This document shows positions 1-5,243 of a stretch of DNA of 6,310 nucleotides, piece after piece. The notes beneath the pieces were generated by a model. It was not told the origin of the DNA. It did no database searches and saw only the letters and a program-made list of their open reading frames with translations. Position numbers and translations under genes: made by a program. The DNA is from an uncultured Anaerococcus sp. GTDB taxonomy: Bacteria; Bacillota; Clostridia; Tissierellales; Peptoniphilaceae. Location of the stretch: positions 1-6,310 of the forward strand of contig CABQOK010000087.1 in the NCBI GenBank assembly GCA_902465755.1, in the 5' to 3' direction. Within the stretch, counting starts at the first letter, position 1. Each line of letters begins with the position of its first letter.

Positions 1-739
1 CTTGGAATAGTTTTGGAACAGTTGCTATACAGCTGTTTAAATCTTCAAATGGAACTATTAATGAAATAGTTGTTTTTGGAGCTGGAACTATTTTTAAAGT
101 TAACTCTGTTATGATTCCAAGAGTACCTTCAGAACCAATCATAAGATCTTTAAGTGAATAACCTGTTGATGATTTAGAAATTACAGCACCAAAAGTAGTG
201 ATTTCTCCGTTAGGAAGGACAACTTCCATAGCTCTAACATAATCTCTAGTTGTACCATATTTAACAGCACGCATACCACCAGCGTTTGTAGCAACGTTTC
301 CGCCTAGAGTTGCGAACTTTTCACCTGGATCAGGTGGGTATAGGTAACCTTTTGATAGACAATCTTCAGCCAAATCATTTAGTAAAACACCAGGTTGTAC
401 TCTAACTACCATGTTGTCTTCATCATATTCGATGATTTTGTTCATGGTTTGCATGTTAATCATTACACCTTTTTTAATAGCAACACCAGCACCTGTAAGA
501 CCAGTACCAGCACCTCTTGCTATAACGGGAACCTTGTTTTCGTTACAAATTTTCATTACAGCTGCTACATCTTCTTTTGATGTTGCATCCACTAGACAAT
601 CTGGATATCCATCACCATAGATAGGCATCTCATCGTGGAAGAAGTCTTCGTTTACCTCATCTCCAACATAAACTTTACCAGAAACGGCATCCTTTATTTG
701 TTGGATAATATCATCTGATATTGCGTTATAATTATTCAT
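1..739 (-). CDS. glcD: FAD-binding 2-hydroxyacid dehydrogenase (GlcD/LctD, D-lactate/glycolate oxidase family), 3' end off window
   Basis: My translation of the minus strand runs open from an ATG at 739 to the left edge, giving 246 residues; family members have about 460, so roughly the C-terminal half is missing. An AGGAGG (750 down to 745) sits 5 nt before the ATG and fixes the start. The visible part is the FAD_binding_4 (PP-loop) domain: RGAGTGLTGAG at residues 75-85 and YPPDPGEKFATLGGNVATNAGG at about 134-155 (pyrophosphate and flavin contacts), then KYGTTRDYV (160-168) and GSEGTLGIITE (202-212). The family oxidises D-lactate, glycolate or 2-hydroxyglutarate with FAD; the substrate-determining C-terminal domain is not visible, so the substrate is open. 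No signal peptide or membrane segment is seen, so it is probably cytosolic. It is divergent from a bcd-etfBA operon; in Acetobacterium woodii the related LctD forms a bifurcating complex with EtfAB, making lactate dehydrogenase an attractive but unproven call. Confidence 0.9.
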   Translation of the reverse strand, partial: MNNYNAISDDIIQQIKDAVSGKVYVGDEVNEDFFHDEMPIYGDGYPDCLVDATSKEDVAAVMKICNENKVPVIARGAGTGLTGAGVAIKKGVMINMQTMNKIIEYDEDNMVVRVQPGVLLNDLAEDCLSKGYLYPPDPGEKFATLGGNVATNAGGMRAVKYGTTRDYVRAMEVVLPNGEITTFGAVISKSSTGYSLKDLMIGSEGTLGIITELTLKIVPAPKTTISLIVPFEDLNSCIATVPKLFQ

Positions 740-762
740 ATAAACCTCCTATAAATAATATG

Positions 763-781
763 TATTAAATATCATTTAATA
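763..781 (-). repeat. 8-bp inverted repeat in the glcD leader
   Basis: TATTAAAT (763-770) and ATTTAATA (774-781) are perfect inverted arms around 3 bases. The element lies between the predicted minus-strand start site (about 786) and the ribosome binding site at 750-745, so it could be a weak AT-only leader hairpin or a dimeric-repressor operator. There is no U-tract, so it is not a terminator. AT-only palindromes of this size can arise by chance. Confidence 0.4.
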
Positions 782-792
782 TTTATGCTTAG

Positions 793-821
793 ATTATATC
801 ACAAGATTTTAGTTTTGTAAA
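793..821 (-). promoter_or_regulatory. Sigma-A promoter for the divergent glcD gene
   Basis: Read on the minus strand, TTTACA (821-816) is followed after 17 nt by a perfect TATAAT (798-793), with the extended -10 TG at 801-800. A run of A and T upstream (822-845) resembles an UP element. The predicted start near 786 gives a leader of about 47 nt before the glcD ATG. Confidence 0.8.
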
Positions 822-831
822 AATGTTTTCA
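816..831. promoter_or_regulatory. Possible CcpA (cre-like) site over the glcD -35 box
   Basis: TGTAAAAATGTTTTCA is a 16-bp imperfect palindrome with arms of the TGTAA/TGAAA kind. Clostridial CcpA is reported to accept variable-spacer palindromes with TGTAA/TTACA arms as well as the classical cre. The palindrome covers the minus-strand -35 hexamer (816-821), where binding would block polymerase. Part of the match is simply the -35 TTTACA itself, and the central CG of a canonical cre is missing, so this is tentative. Confidence 0.3.
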
Positions 832-927
832 AAAAAAATTTTTTGCCGATTCAAAATCTATCATCGTTGAAAATTAAACATTATACCGCTACAAGGTTTT
901 TTTACGGGAAAACAATATAATTATTAC

Positions 928-942
928 TGTAAACGATTGACA
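928..942. promoter_or_regulatory. Possible CcpA (cre-like) site over an upstream plus-strand -35 box
   Basis: TGTAAACGATTGACA begins with a perfect cre half (TGTAAACG, including the central CG) and ends in an ACA arm, with arms TGTAAA and TTGACA matching at 5 of 6 positions. It is one base longer than the usual 14-bp cre. Its right arm is the TTGACA of the candidate promoter at 937-964, so a bound regulator would block that promoter. Confidence 0.35.
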
Positions 943-964
943 TAGGGGATTTTTGTGATATCAT
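937..964 (+). promoter_or_regulatory. Candidate second, distal plus-strand promoter
   Basis: A perfect TTGACA (937-942) is followed after 16 nt by TATCAT (959-964), with the extended -10 TG at 956-957. A start near 971 would give a leader of about 310 nt to bcd, passing through the palindrome at 1040-1056, the tandem repeat and the long hairpin at 1130-1173. No gene follows directly, so it is either a distal operon promoter, a source of a non-coding leader RNA, or a chance match in AT-rich DNA. Confidence 0.45.
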
Positions 965-1039
965 GTTTAGTGAAGAGATAAATAAGCTTATGTCTATGAA
1001 AATATGCTCTTATATTGTATAAATATACTTACTTAACTA

Positions 1040-1056
1040 ATAAATCAGTGATTTAT
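1040..1056. repeat. 17-bp perfect palindrome (possible operator or hairpin)
   Basis: ATAAATCA (1040-1047) and TGATTTAT (1049-1056) are exact inverted arms around a single G. As RNA it would fold as a 7-bp stem with a 3-nt loop. A further pair of arms, ACTTAC (1027-1032) and GTAAGT (1057-1062), flanks it, with 7 unpaired bases on the left side only. No U-tract follows, which argues against a terminator. The symmetry fits a dimeric transcription factor, but I cannot name one. Confidence 0.5.
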
Positions 1057-1068
1057 GTAAGTTGATAA

Positions 1069-1116
1069 GGAAAATGTTTATATATATAGGAAAATGTTTA
1101 TATATATAAGGAAAAT
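1069..1116. repeat. Perfect 20-bp tandem duplication plus a partial third copy
   Basis: The unit GGAAAATGTTTATATATATA occurs at 1069-1088 and again, base for base, at 1089-1108; after one extra A, GGAAAAT (1110-1116) begins a third, truncated copy. The unit ends in an alternating TA run, a likely slippage site. It lies about 75 bp upstream of the main operon promoter -35, so a change in copy number would alter spacing between upstream elements and that promoter. Confidence 0.9.
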
Positions 1117-1129
1117 AAATTTCATGGGC

Positions 1130-1173
1130 TTAGGTTTTTATAAAATCTATATTAAAATTTTGTAAAAACTTAA
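1130..1173. repeat. Long AT-rich imperfect inverted repeat just upstream of the bcd promoter
   Basis: Bases 1130-1146 pair with 1157-1173 over 17 positions, 15 Watson-Crick and 2 G-T, around a 10-base loop. The core arms are GTTTTTA (1134-1140) and TAAAAAC (1163-1169). It ends 8 bp before the -35 box. No T-tract follows on either strand, so a classical terminator is unlikely; options are a hairpin in a distal leader transcript, an operator, or curved DNA acting as an UP-like element. Confidence 0.5.
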
Positions 1174-1181
1174 AAAAGAGC

Positions 1182-1210
1182 TTGACATTTGTCGTTAACA
1201 TTGTTAATAT
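1182..1210 (+). promoter_or_regulatory. Main sigma-A promoter of the butyryl-CoA operon
   Basis: A consensus TTGACA (1182-1187) and TAATAT (1205-1210) are separated by the ideal 17 nt, with the extended -10 TG at 1202-1203 and an A-rich stretch immediately upstream. The predicted start near 1217 gives a bcd leader of about 65 nt. A Rex-like operator overlaps the -10 box. Confidence 0.85.
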
Positions 1211-1218
1211 AATAACAT
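1201..1218. promoter_or_regulatory. Rex-like redox operator over the -10 box
   Basis: TTGTTAATATAATAACAT matches the clostridial Rex consensus TTGTTAANNNNTTAACAA at 12 of 14 defined positions; the left half is perfect and the right half differs at its first and last bases. A second inverted half, TTAACA (1195-1200), lies one base upstream of TGTTAA (1202-1207), giving three half-sites in a row. Rex represses fermentation genes when NADH/NAD+ is low and releases DNA when NADH rises; the crt-bcd-etf-hbd and thl genes are known Rex targets in clostridia. Position over -10 and start site fits repression. Confidence 0.65.
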
Positions 1219-1233
1219 AAGAGTTAGTTAAGA

Positions 1234-1253
1234 ATATATCAATTCTGATATAT
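1234..1253 (+). repeat. 8-bp inverted repeat in the bcd leader (hairpin or operator)
   Basis: ATATATCA (1234-1241) and TGATATAT (1246-1253) are perfect inverted arms around ATTC. In the mRNA this is an 8-bp hairpin with a 4-nt loop, lying 17 nt before the AAGGAG ribosome binding site (1271-1276), so it leaves that site free and could protect the 5' end. As DNA it resembles the arms of the palindrome at 1040-1056. Confidence 0.5.
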
Positions 1254-1281
1254 CATCTAAAAAGTTTTATAAGGAGAGATT

Positions 1282-2421
1282 ATGTATAAGTTAACAGAAG
1301 AACAAGTAGAAATGAGAGACATGTTCAGAGACTTCGCTCAAAAAGAAGTTGATCCACTTGCAATAGAAGTAGACGAAAAACACATGTTCCCAGAAGATAA
1401 CGTAGCAAAAATGCAAGAATTAGGATTTTTTGGAATTCCTTTCGATGAAGAATACGGTGGAATAGGACTAGATACACTTACATATGTTCTTTGCGTAGAA
1501 GAACTTTCTAAAGCATGCGCAACAACAGGAGTTATCGTTTCAGCTCATACATCACTTTGCGCTGATTGTATTAACAAATTCGGTAACGAAGAACAAAAAG
1601 AAAAATACCTAACACCACTTGCTTCAGGTGAAAAGCTCGGTGCTTTCGCACTTACAGAACCAGATGCAGGAACAGACGCATCAGGACAAAAAACAGTTGC
1701 TAAACTTGATGGAGATCACTACGTACTTAACGGTTCAAAAATCTTTATAACAAACGCTGGTTTCGCTGATACTTATGTTGTATTTGCAATGACTGACAAA
1801 GAGCAAGGAACTAGAGGAATTTCTGCATTCATCGTTGAGAAAGGAATGGAAGGATTCGACTTTGGTACAGTAGAAGATAAGATGGGTATCAAAGGTTCTT
1901 CAACAATGGAGTTAATCTTTAGAGATTGTAAAGTTCCAAAAGAAAACATGCTTGGTGAAGAAGGTAAGGGCTTCAAATACGCAATGCAAACACTAGATGG
2001 TGGTAGAATTGGTATAGCAGCTCAAGCTTTAGGTATAGCTGAAGGTGCTCTTGATAAGGCAGTTAAATACGTAAAGGAAAGAAACCAATTTGGTAGACCA
2101 CTAGCTAAATTCCAAAATACACAATTCAAACTTGCTGAAATGGCAATTGACATTGAATCAGCTCGTCACTTAGTTTATAAAGCAGCAACACTTAAAGATG
2201 AAGGTGAAAGCTACACTGTAGCAGCAGCTGAAGCAAAACTTAAAGCATCAAGAGTTGCAATGGATGTTACAACAAAGGCTGTTCAACTACTAGGTGGATA
2301 CGGCTATATCAAAGAATACGAAGTTGAAAGAATGATGAGAGATGCAAAAATAACAGAAATCTATGAAGGTACTTCAGAAGTAATGTTAATGGTTGTATCT
2401 GGCGCATTATTAAATAAATAA
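1282..2421 (+). CDS. bcd: Butyryl-CoA dehydrogenase (short-chain acyl-CoA dehydrogenase)
   Basis: This FAD flavoprotein reduces crotonyl-CoA to butyryl-CoA, the last step of butyryl-CoA formation, in the cytoplasm with EtfAB. At 379 residues it is full length. The N-terminal helical domain (about 1-120) is followed by the ACAD signature [13 protein letters not shown] (123-135), the middle beta domain (about 120-230), and the C-terminal helical domain with the second signature around QLLGGYGY (335-342) through MMRDAK (351-356). The catalytic base is Glu362 in IYEGTSE, where bacterial butyryl-CoA dehydrogenases carry it. AAGGAG (1271-1276) sits 5 nt before the ATG. It is the first gene of the operon, 33 bp before etfB, under the promoter at 1182-1210 and the Rex-like site. 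ACAD paralogues with other short-chain substrates exist, but the neighbours make Bcd the clear reading. Confidence 0.97.
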   Translation: MYKLTEEQVEMRDMFRDFAQKEVDPLAIEVDEKHMFPEDNVAKMQELGFFGIPFDEEYGGIGLDTLTYVLCVEELSKACATTGVIVSAHTSLCADCINKFGNEEQKEKYLTPLASGEKLGAFALTEPDAGTDASGQKTVAKLDGDHYVLNGSKIFITNAGFADTYVVFAMTDKEQGTRGISAFIVEKGMEGFDFGTVEDKMGIKGSSTMELIFRDCKVPKENMLGEEGKGFKYAMQTLDGGRIGIAAQALGIAEGALDKAVKYVKERNQFGRPLAKFQNTQFKLAEMAIDIESARHLVYKAATLKDEGESYTVAAAEAKLKASRVAMDVTTKAVQLLGGYGYIKEYEVERMMRDAKITEIYEGTSEVMLMVVSGALLNK

Positions 2422-2454
2422 GCTCGATAGTTACTTAGAATTAAAGGGGGATAT

Positions 2455-3264
2455 ATGAATATTTTCGTATGTGCGAAACAAGTTCCAGACACAAATGAGA
2501 TCAAAATCGATCCTATTACAAATACACTTATAAGAAAGGGCGTTCCAAGTATCTTAAACACTTACGATGCTTTCGCTCTTGAACAAGCTCTTAGACTTAA
2601 GGATAAAGATCCTGAAGTAAACATTGTAGTAATATCAATGGGACCAGGACAAGCAGAATCAATGCTTAGAGATTGTCTAGCAGTTGGAGCTGATAAGGCA
2701 TATCTTGTAACAGATAGAAAATTCGGTGGATCTGATACACTTGCTACATCTTACATTCTAGCTAATGCTATAAAGGCAGTGGCAGAAAAAGAAGGCGAGC
2801 CTGACCTAATTTACTGTGGTCTTCAAGCTATTGACGGAGATACAGCACAAGTAGGACCAGAACTTGCAGAACACCTAGGACTTCCTCAAGTTACACGCGC
2901 TTATACAGCAGAGCTAAACGATGAAGGAATTAAAGTTTTACAAGAAGTAGAAGGTGGAGCTCAAAACGTACAATCTGTACTTCCAGCCCTAATCACATTT
3001 ACAAAATATGGTGACGAAGAGCTCAGATATCCAAAAATCAAAAATAAACTTAAAGCTAAAAAGGCTGAAATCGGACAAATCACATTTGACGATTTAGAGG
3101 CTACCATTGATAAGACAAAAATTGGTCTTAAGGGATCTCCAACTAGAGTTAATAAATCTTACGCTCCAGACAGAACAAAAATTGCAGTTATGTTTGAAGA
3201 CATGGAAGCAGAAGAAGCAGCAACTAAGTTAATGGATGCTCTAGTAGATCAAAAGCTTATTTAA
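2455..3264 (+). CDS. etfB: Electron transfer flavoprotein beta subunit
   Basis: EtfB pairs with EtfA and Bcd. In clostridial Bcd-EtfAB complexes the FAD in EtfB accepts a hydride from NADH and splits the electrons between ferredoxin and crotonyl-CoA. The protein has 269 residues, the usual size. CAKQVPDT (6-13) is the conserved N-terminal strand-turn; CGLQAIDGDTAQVGP (121-135) is the nucleotide-binding segment in the DGDTAQVGP form common in bifurcating ETFs, whereas mitochondrial-type ETFs carry a DDDxNQTG-like version that binds AMP. LPALITF (176-182) and the charged C-terminal arm that reaches over EtfA follow. The ribosome binding site AAAGGGGGA (2443-2451) has a G where AGGAGG has an A, a form shared with etfA. 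Bifurcation is inferred from family and context, not shown by sequence alone. Confidence 0.97.
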   Translation: MNIFVCAKQVPDTNEIKIDPITNTLIRKGVPSILNTYDAFALEQALRLKDKDPEVNIVVISMGPGQAESMLRDCLAVGADKAYLVTDRKFGGSDTLATSYILANAIKAVAEKEGEPDLIYCGLQAIDGDTAQVGPELAEHLGLPQVTRAYTAELNDEGIKVLQEVEGGAQNVQSVLPALITFTKYGDEELRYPKIKNKLKAKKAEIGQITFDDLEATIDKTKIGLKGSPTRVNKSYAPDRTKIAVMFEDMEAEEAATKLMDALVDQKLI

Positions 3265-3273
3265 GGGGGAAGT

Positions 3274-4278
3274 ATGACAGATAATAAAAACCTTTGGGTA
3301 ATTGTAGAAACAAATGAAGAAGGAAAAGCCTTAAATGTTGGATTAGAATTACTAAATCCAGGCAGAAAAATGGCTGATGTACTTAAAGAAAAACTATATG
3401 CAGTAATCATCGGCGAAAATGCTGATAATGCAAAAGAAGAAGTTAAAAAATACGGCGTTGATGGCGTAATTACTGTAGAAGGTGAAGAATATAAACAATA
3501 CAATACAGATATTTATACAAATGCTATTTGTAAACTAGTTGAAAAACACAATCCAAATGTAATCCTAATCGGTGCTACTAACGTAGGACGTGACCTAGGT
3601 CCAAGAATTTCTTCAAGACTTGGAACTGGACTTACAGCAGATTGTACAGAACTTGACGTTGACTTTGAAACAGGAAATGTTAAATGGACAAGACCTGCCT
3701 TTGGTGGTAACCTAATGGCTCAAATCCTTTGCCCAGATTCTAGACCACAAATGGGTACAGTTCGTCCAGGAGTATTCTCTAAAGAAGAAGTTGGCGCTAA
3801 AGATGAAATCGAAGAAATCTCTGAAGATATCAAATACGACGGAGAAGTTAGAACAAAAATCTTAGACTTTATCCCAAGAGATGAAGGAGAAGAAGTAGAT
3901 CTTGCTGGTGCAGAATACATCGTTTCTGGTGGACGTGGACTTGCAGATCCTGCAAACTTTAAGCTAATCGAAGATTTAGCAGAAGCCTTAGATGGTACAG
4001 TAGGATCATCACGTGCTGCTGTAGACGCTGGTTGGATTTCTCACTCTCACCAAGTAGGCCAATCAGGTAAGACAGTAGGACCAAAAGTTTATATAGCTGT
4101 TGGTATCTCTGGAGCTATCCAACACTTGGCTGGTATTGGAGCAAGTGATACAATCATAGCTATCAATAAAGACCCAGATGCACCAATATTTGATATTGCT
4201 GACTACGGTATTGTTGGGGATCTATTTGAAGTAGTTCCAAAATTAACAGAATTAATAAATGAAAGAAAAGCTAACTAA
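3274..4278 (+). CDS. etfA: Electron transfer flavoprotein alpha subunit
   Basis: EtfA carries the electron-shuttling FAD that passes electrons from the EtfB flavin to Bcd. The protein has 334 residues. The N-terminal alpha/beta domain (about 1-200) includes GATNVGRDLGPRIS (100-113) and RPAFGGN (140-146); the C-terminal FAD domain has VSGGRGL (217-223), GSSRAAVDAGW (244-254), QVGQSGKTV (260-268), GISGAIQHLAG (278-288) and AINKDPDAPIFDIADYGIVGD (296-316), all as in the family. There is no N-terminal ferredoxin-like 4Fe-4S extension of the kind found in some lactate- and caffeyl-CoA-linked EtfA proteins, so it looks like the Bcd-type subunit. The ribosome binding site AAGGGGGA (3263-3270) overlaps the etfB stop codon (3262-3264), suggesting translational coupling and balanced subunits. 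Its own stop codon lies in the loop of a 7-bp hairpin. Confidence 0.97.
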   Translation: MTDNKNLWVIVETNEEGKALNVGLELLNPGRKMADVLKEKLYAVIIGENADNAKEEVKKYGVDGVITVEGEEYKQYNTDIYTNAICKLVEKHNPNVILIGATNVGRDLGPRISSRLGTGLTADCTELDVDFETGNVKWTRPAFGGNLMAQILCPDSRPQMGTVRPGVFSKEEVGAKDEIEEISEDIKYDGEVRTKILDFIPRDEGEEVDLAGAEYIVSGGRGLADPANFKLIEDLAEALDGTVGSSRAAVDAGWISHSHQVGQSGKTVGPKVYIAVGISGAIQHLAGIGASDTIIAINKDPDAPIFDIADYGIVGDLFEVVPKLTELINERKAN

Positions 4279-4285
4279 TTAGCTT
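4268..4285 (+). repeat. Perfect hairpin straddling the etfA stop codon
   Basis: AAGCTAA (4268-4274) and TTAGCTT (4279-4285) pair over 7 bp around the loop CTAA, which contains the etfA TAA. What follows (GTAGGATAG) has no U-tract, so it is not a standard intrinsic terminator. GCTAACTA here (4270-4277) recurs at 4341-4348 next to the second hairpin. Confidence 0.55.
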
Positions 4286-4421
4286 GTAGGATAGAAGCTG
4301 CTTAGAAGATGATAGTTGAATAAACATCATATTATAAGCAGCTAACTATTAAAGCTTATTGATAAAAAAATATCACAAAATAAAGACCTAGTAATAATTT
4401 ATTGCTAAATAGGAGGCGATT
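4279..4421 (+). other. Structured 143-bp gap between etfA and crt
   Basis: This is the only long gap within the operon; the others are 9-44 bp. It holds a hairpin with a perfect 9-bp stem, AGCTGCTTA (4296-4304) with TAAGCAGCT (4335-4343), whose 30-nt interior can form a further 5-bp stem (4309-4313 with 4326-4330). A small hairpin, TGATA (4360-4364) with TATCA (4371-4375) around six A, follows. No U-tract follows any stem and I find no well-spaced promoter, so crt is probably co-transcribed with the genes upstream. Such hairpins often mark mRNA processing or stability boundaries. AGGAGG (4411-4416) is the crt ribosome binding site. Confidence 0.6.
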
Positions 4422-5201
4422 ATGGAATACAACACAATCAAGTACGAAGTTGATGGCTTTGTAGGAAAGCTTACAATCAATAGACCAAAGGCTCTTAATG
4501 CACTTAACTCTGAAGTTCTTGACGAACTTGAGAAAGTTTTAGATGAAATCAAGGAAAACAAGGACTTAAGAGCTCTTATAGTAACAGGTGAAGGAAGAAG
4601 CTTCGTAGCAGGAGCAGATATCAAGGAAATGTCAACACTTTCTCCACTTGAAGGAAAAGCTTTTGGTAAGAAGGGGCTAGCAGTATTTAGAAAACTAGAA
4701 AGTCTCGAAATCCCAACAATAGCAGCTGTTAATGGATTCGCTCTAGGTGGCGGATGTGAGCTTGCTATGAGCTGTGATTTTAGAATCGCAAGTGACAAGG
4801 CACTATTTGGTCAACCAGAAACAGGGCTTGGAATCCTACCAGGCTTTGGCGGAACACAAAGACTACAAAGACTAGTGGGACCTGGATATGCAAAATATCT
4901 AATCTACACATCATCAAACATCAAGGCTGATAAGGCATTAGAAATAGGACTTGTTCAAGAAGTGGTTCCTGCAGAAGAATTAGAGGAAAGAGTAGCAAAA
5001 CTTGCTTCTAAAGTTGCTTCTAACGGACCAGTTGCAGTTAGACTTGCTAAAGAAGCTATAAACGTTGGTGGACAAGTTGATATAGATTCAGCTATTAAGA
5101 TTGAAGAAAACCTATTTGGTCTATCATTTGCAACAGAAGATCAAAAAGCAGGTATGAATGCTTTCTTAAATAAAGAAAAAGCTGAGTTTAAAAATAAATA
5201 A
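4422..5201 (+). CDS. crt: 3-hydroxybutyryl-CoA dehydratase (crotonase)
   Basis: Crotonase dehydrates (S)-3-hydroxybutyryl-CoA to crotonyl-CoA, the substrate of Bcd. The 259 residues match the family. INRPKALNAL (19-28) is the N-terminal CoA-binding region; FVAGADIKEM (61-70) and FALGGGCELA (106-115) form the oxyanion hole. Glu113 and Glu133 (in QPETGLGILPG) correspond to the two catalytic glutamates of rat enoyl-CoA hydratase (Glu144 and Glu164), with the same 20-residue spacing. PGFGGTQRL (140-148) completes the signature. The canonical AGGAGG (4411-4416) lies 5 nt before the ATG, so this start is firm. It opens the second gene group (crt-hbd-thl) after the structured gap. Longer-chain or branched substrates cannot be excluded from sequence, but the position between etfA and hbd supports the four-carbon role. 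Confidence 0.96.
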   Translation: MEYNTIKYEVDGFVGKLTINRPKALNALNSEVLDELEKVLDEIKENKDLRALIVTGEGRSFVAGADIKEMSTLSPLEGKAFGKKGLAVFRKLESLEIPTIAAVNGFALGGGCELAMSCDFRIASDKALFGQPETGLGILPGFGGTQRLQRLVGPGYAKYLIYTSSNIKADKALEIGLVQEVVPAEELEERVAKLASKVASNGPVAVRLAKEAINVGGQVDIDSAIKIEENLFGLSFATEDQKAGMNAFLNKEKAEFKNK

Positions 5202-5243
5202 TCGGGTAAGTATAAAGTAGAGAGAAAAAATAAAGGAGTAATT

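Larger units (their letters stand above)
740..1281. other. Divergent intergenic control region, no convincing gene
   Basis: This 542-bp stretch separates glcD (minus) from bcd (plus). Both strands are very A+T rich and broken by stops. I see promoters at 793-821 (minus), 937-964 (plus, weaker) and 1182-1210 (plus, strong), a Rex-like operator at 1201-1218, cre-like palindromes at 816-831 and 928-942, inverted repeats at 763-781, 1040-1056, 1130-1173 and 1234-1253, and a tandem duplication at 1069-1108. Bases 843-927 show nothing I can name. No tRNA, known riboswitch or terminator was recognised by eye. Confidence 0.8.

Noticed and set aside
395..620. Two overlapping plus-strand reading frames of 61 and 69 codons
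   Set aside because: They lie antisense inside the FAD-domain gene on the minus strand, have no ribosome binding site and give low-complexity translations.
963..1022. Small plus-strand ORF of 19 codons starting ATGTTTAGTGAAGAG
   Set aside because: No properly spaced ribosome binding site (the nearest G-run is about 13 nt away), its ATG overlaps the candidate -10 box, and the peptide shows no leader-peptide features such as a run of one amino acid.
1040..1116. CRISPR-like or mobile-element repeat
   Set aside because: The 20-bp units are directly abutted with no spacers, and there is no transposase gene, terminal inverted repeat or target duplication around them.
1773..1976. Minus-strand ORFs inside bcd, and similar ones inside etfB, etfA and hbd
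   Set aside because: All are shadows of full-length conserved proteins on the plus strand.
4296..4343. Hairpin after etfA as an intrinsic terminator
   Set aside because: The stem is followed by AACTATTAAAG with no U-tract, and no separate promoter with good boxes is visible before crt.
4359..4397. TTGATA with a downstream TAATAA as a promoter for crt
   Set aside because: The spacing is 27 nt, far from the 16-18 needed, and no better -10 sits at the right distance.
4388..4798. 136-codon minus-strand ORF over the start of crt
   Set aside because: Mirror frame of a strongly conserved gene; serine/leucine/proline-rich shadow composition and no ribosome binding site or promoter.
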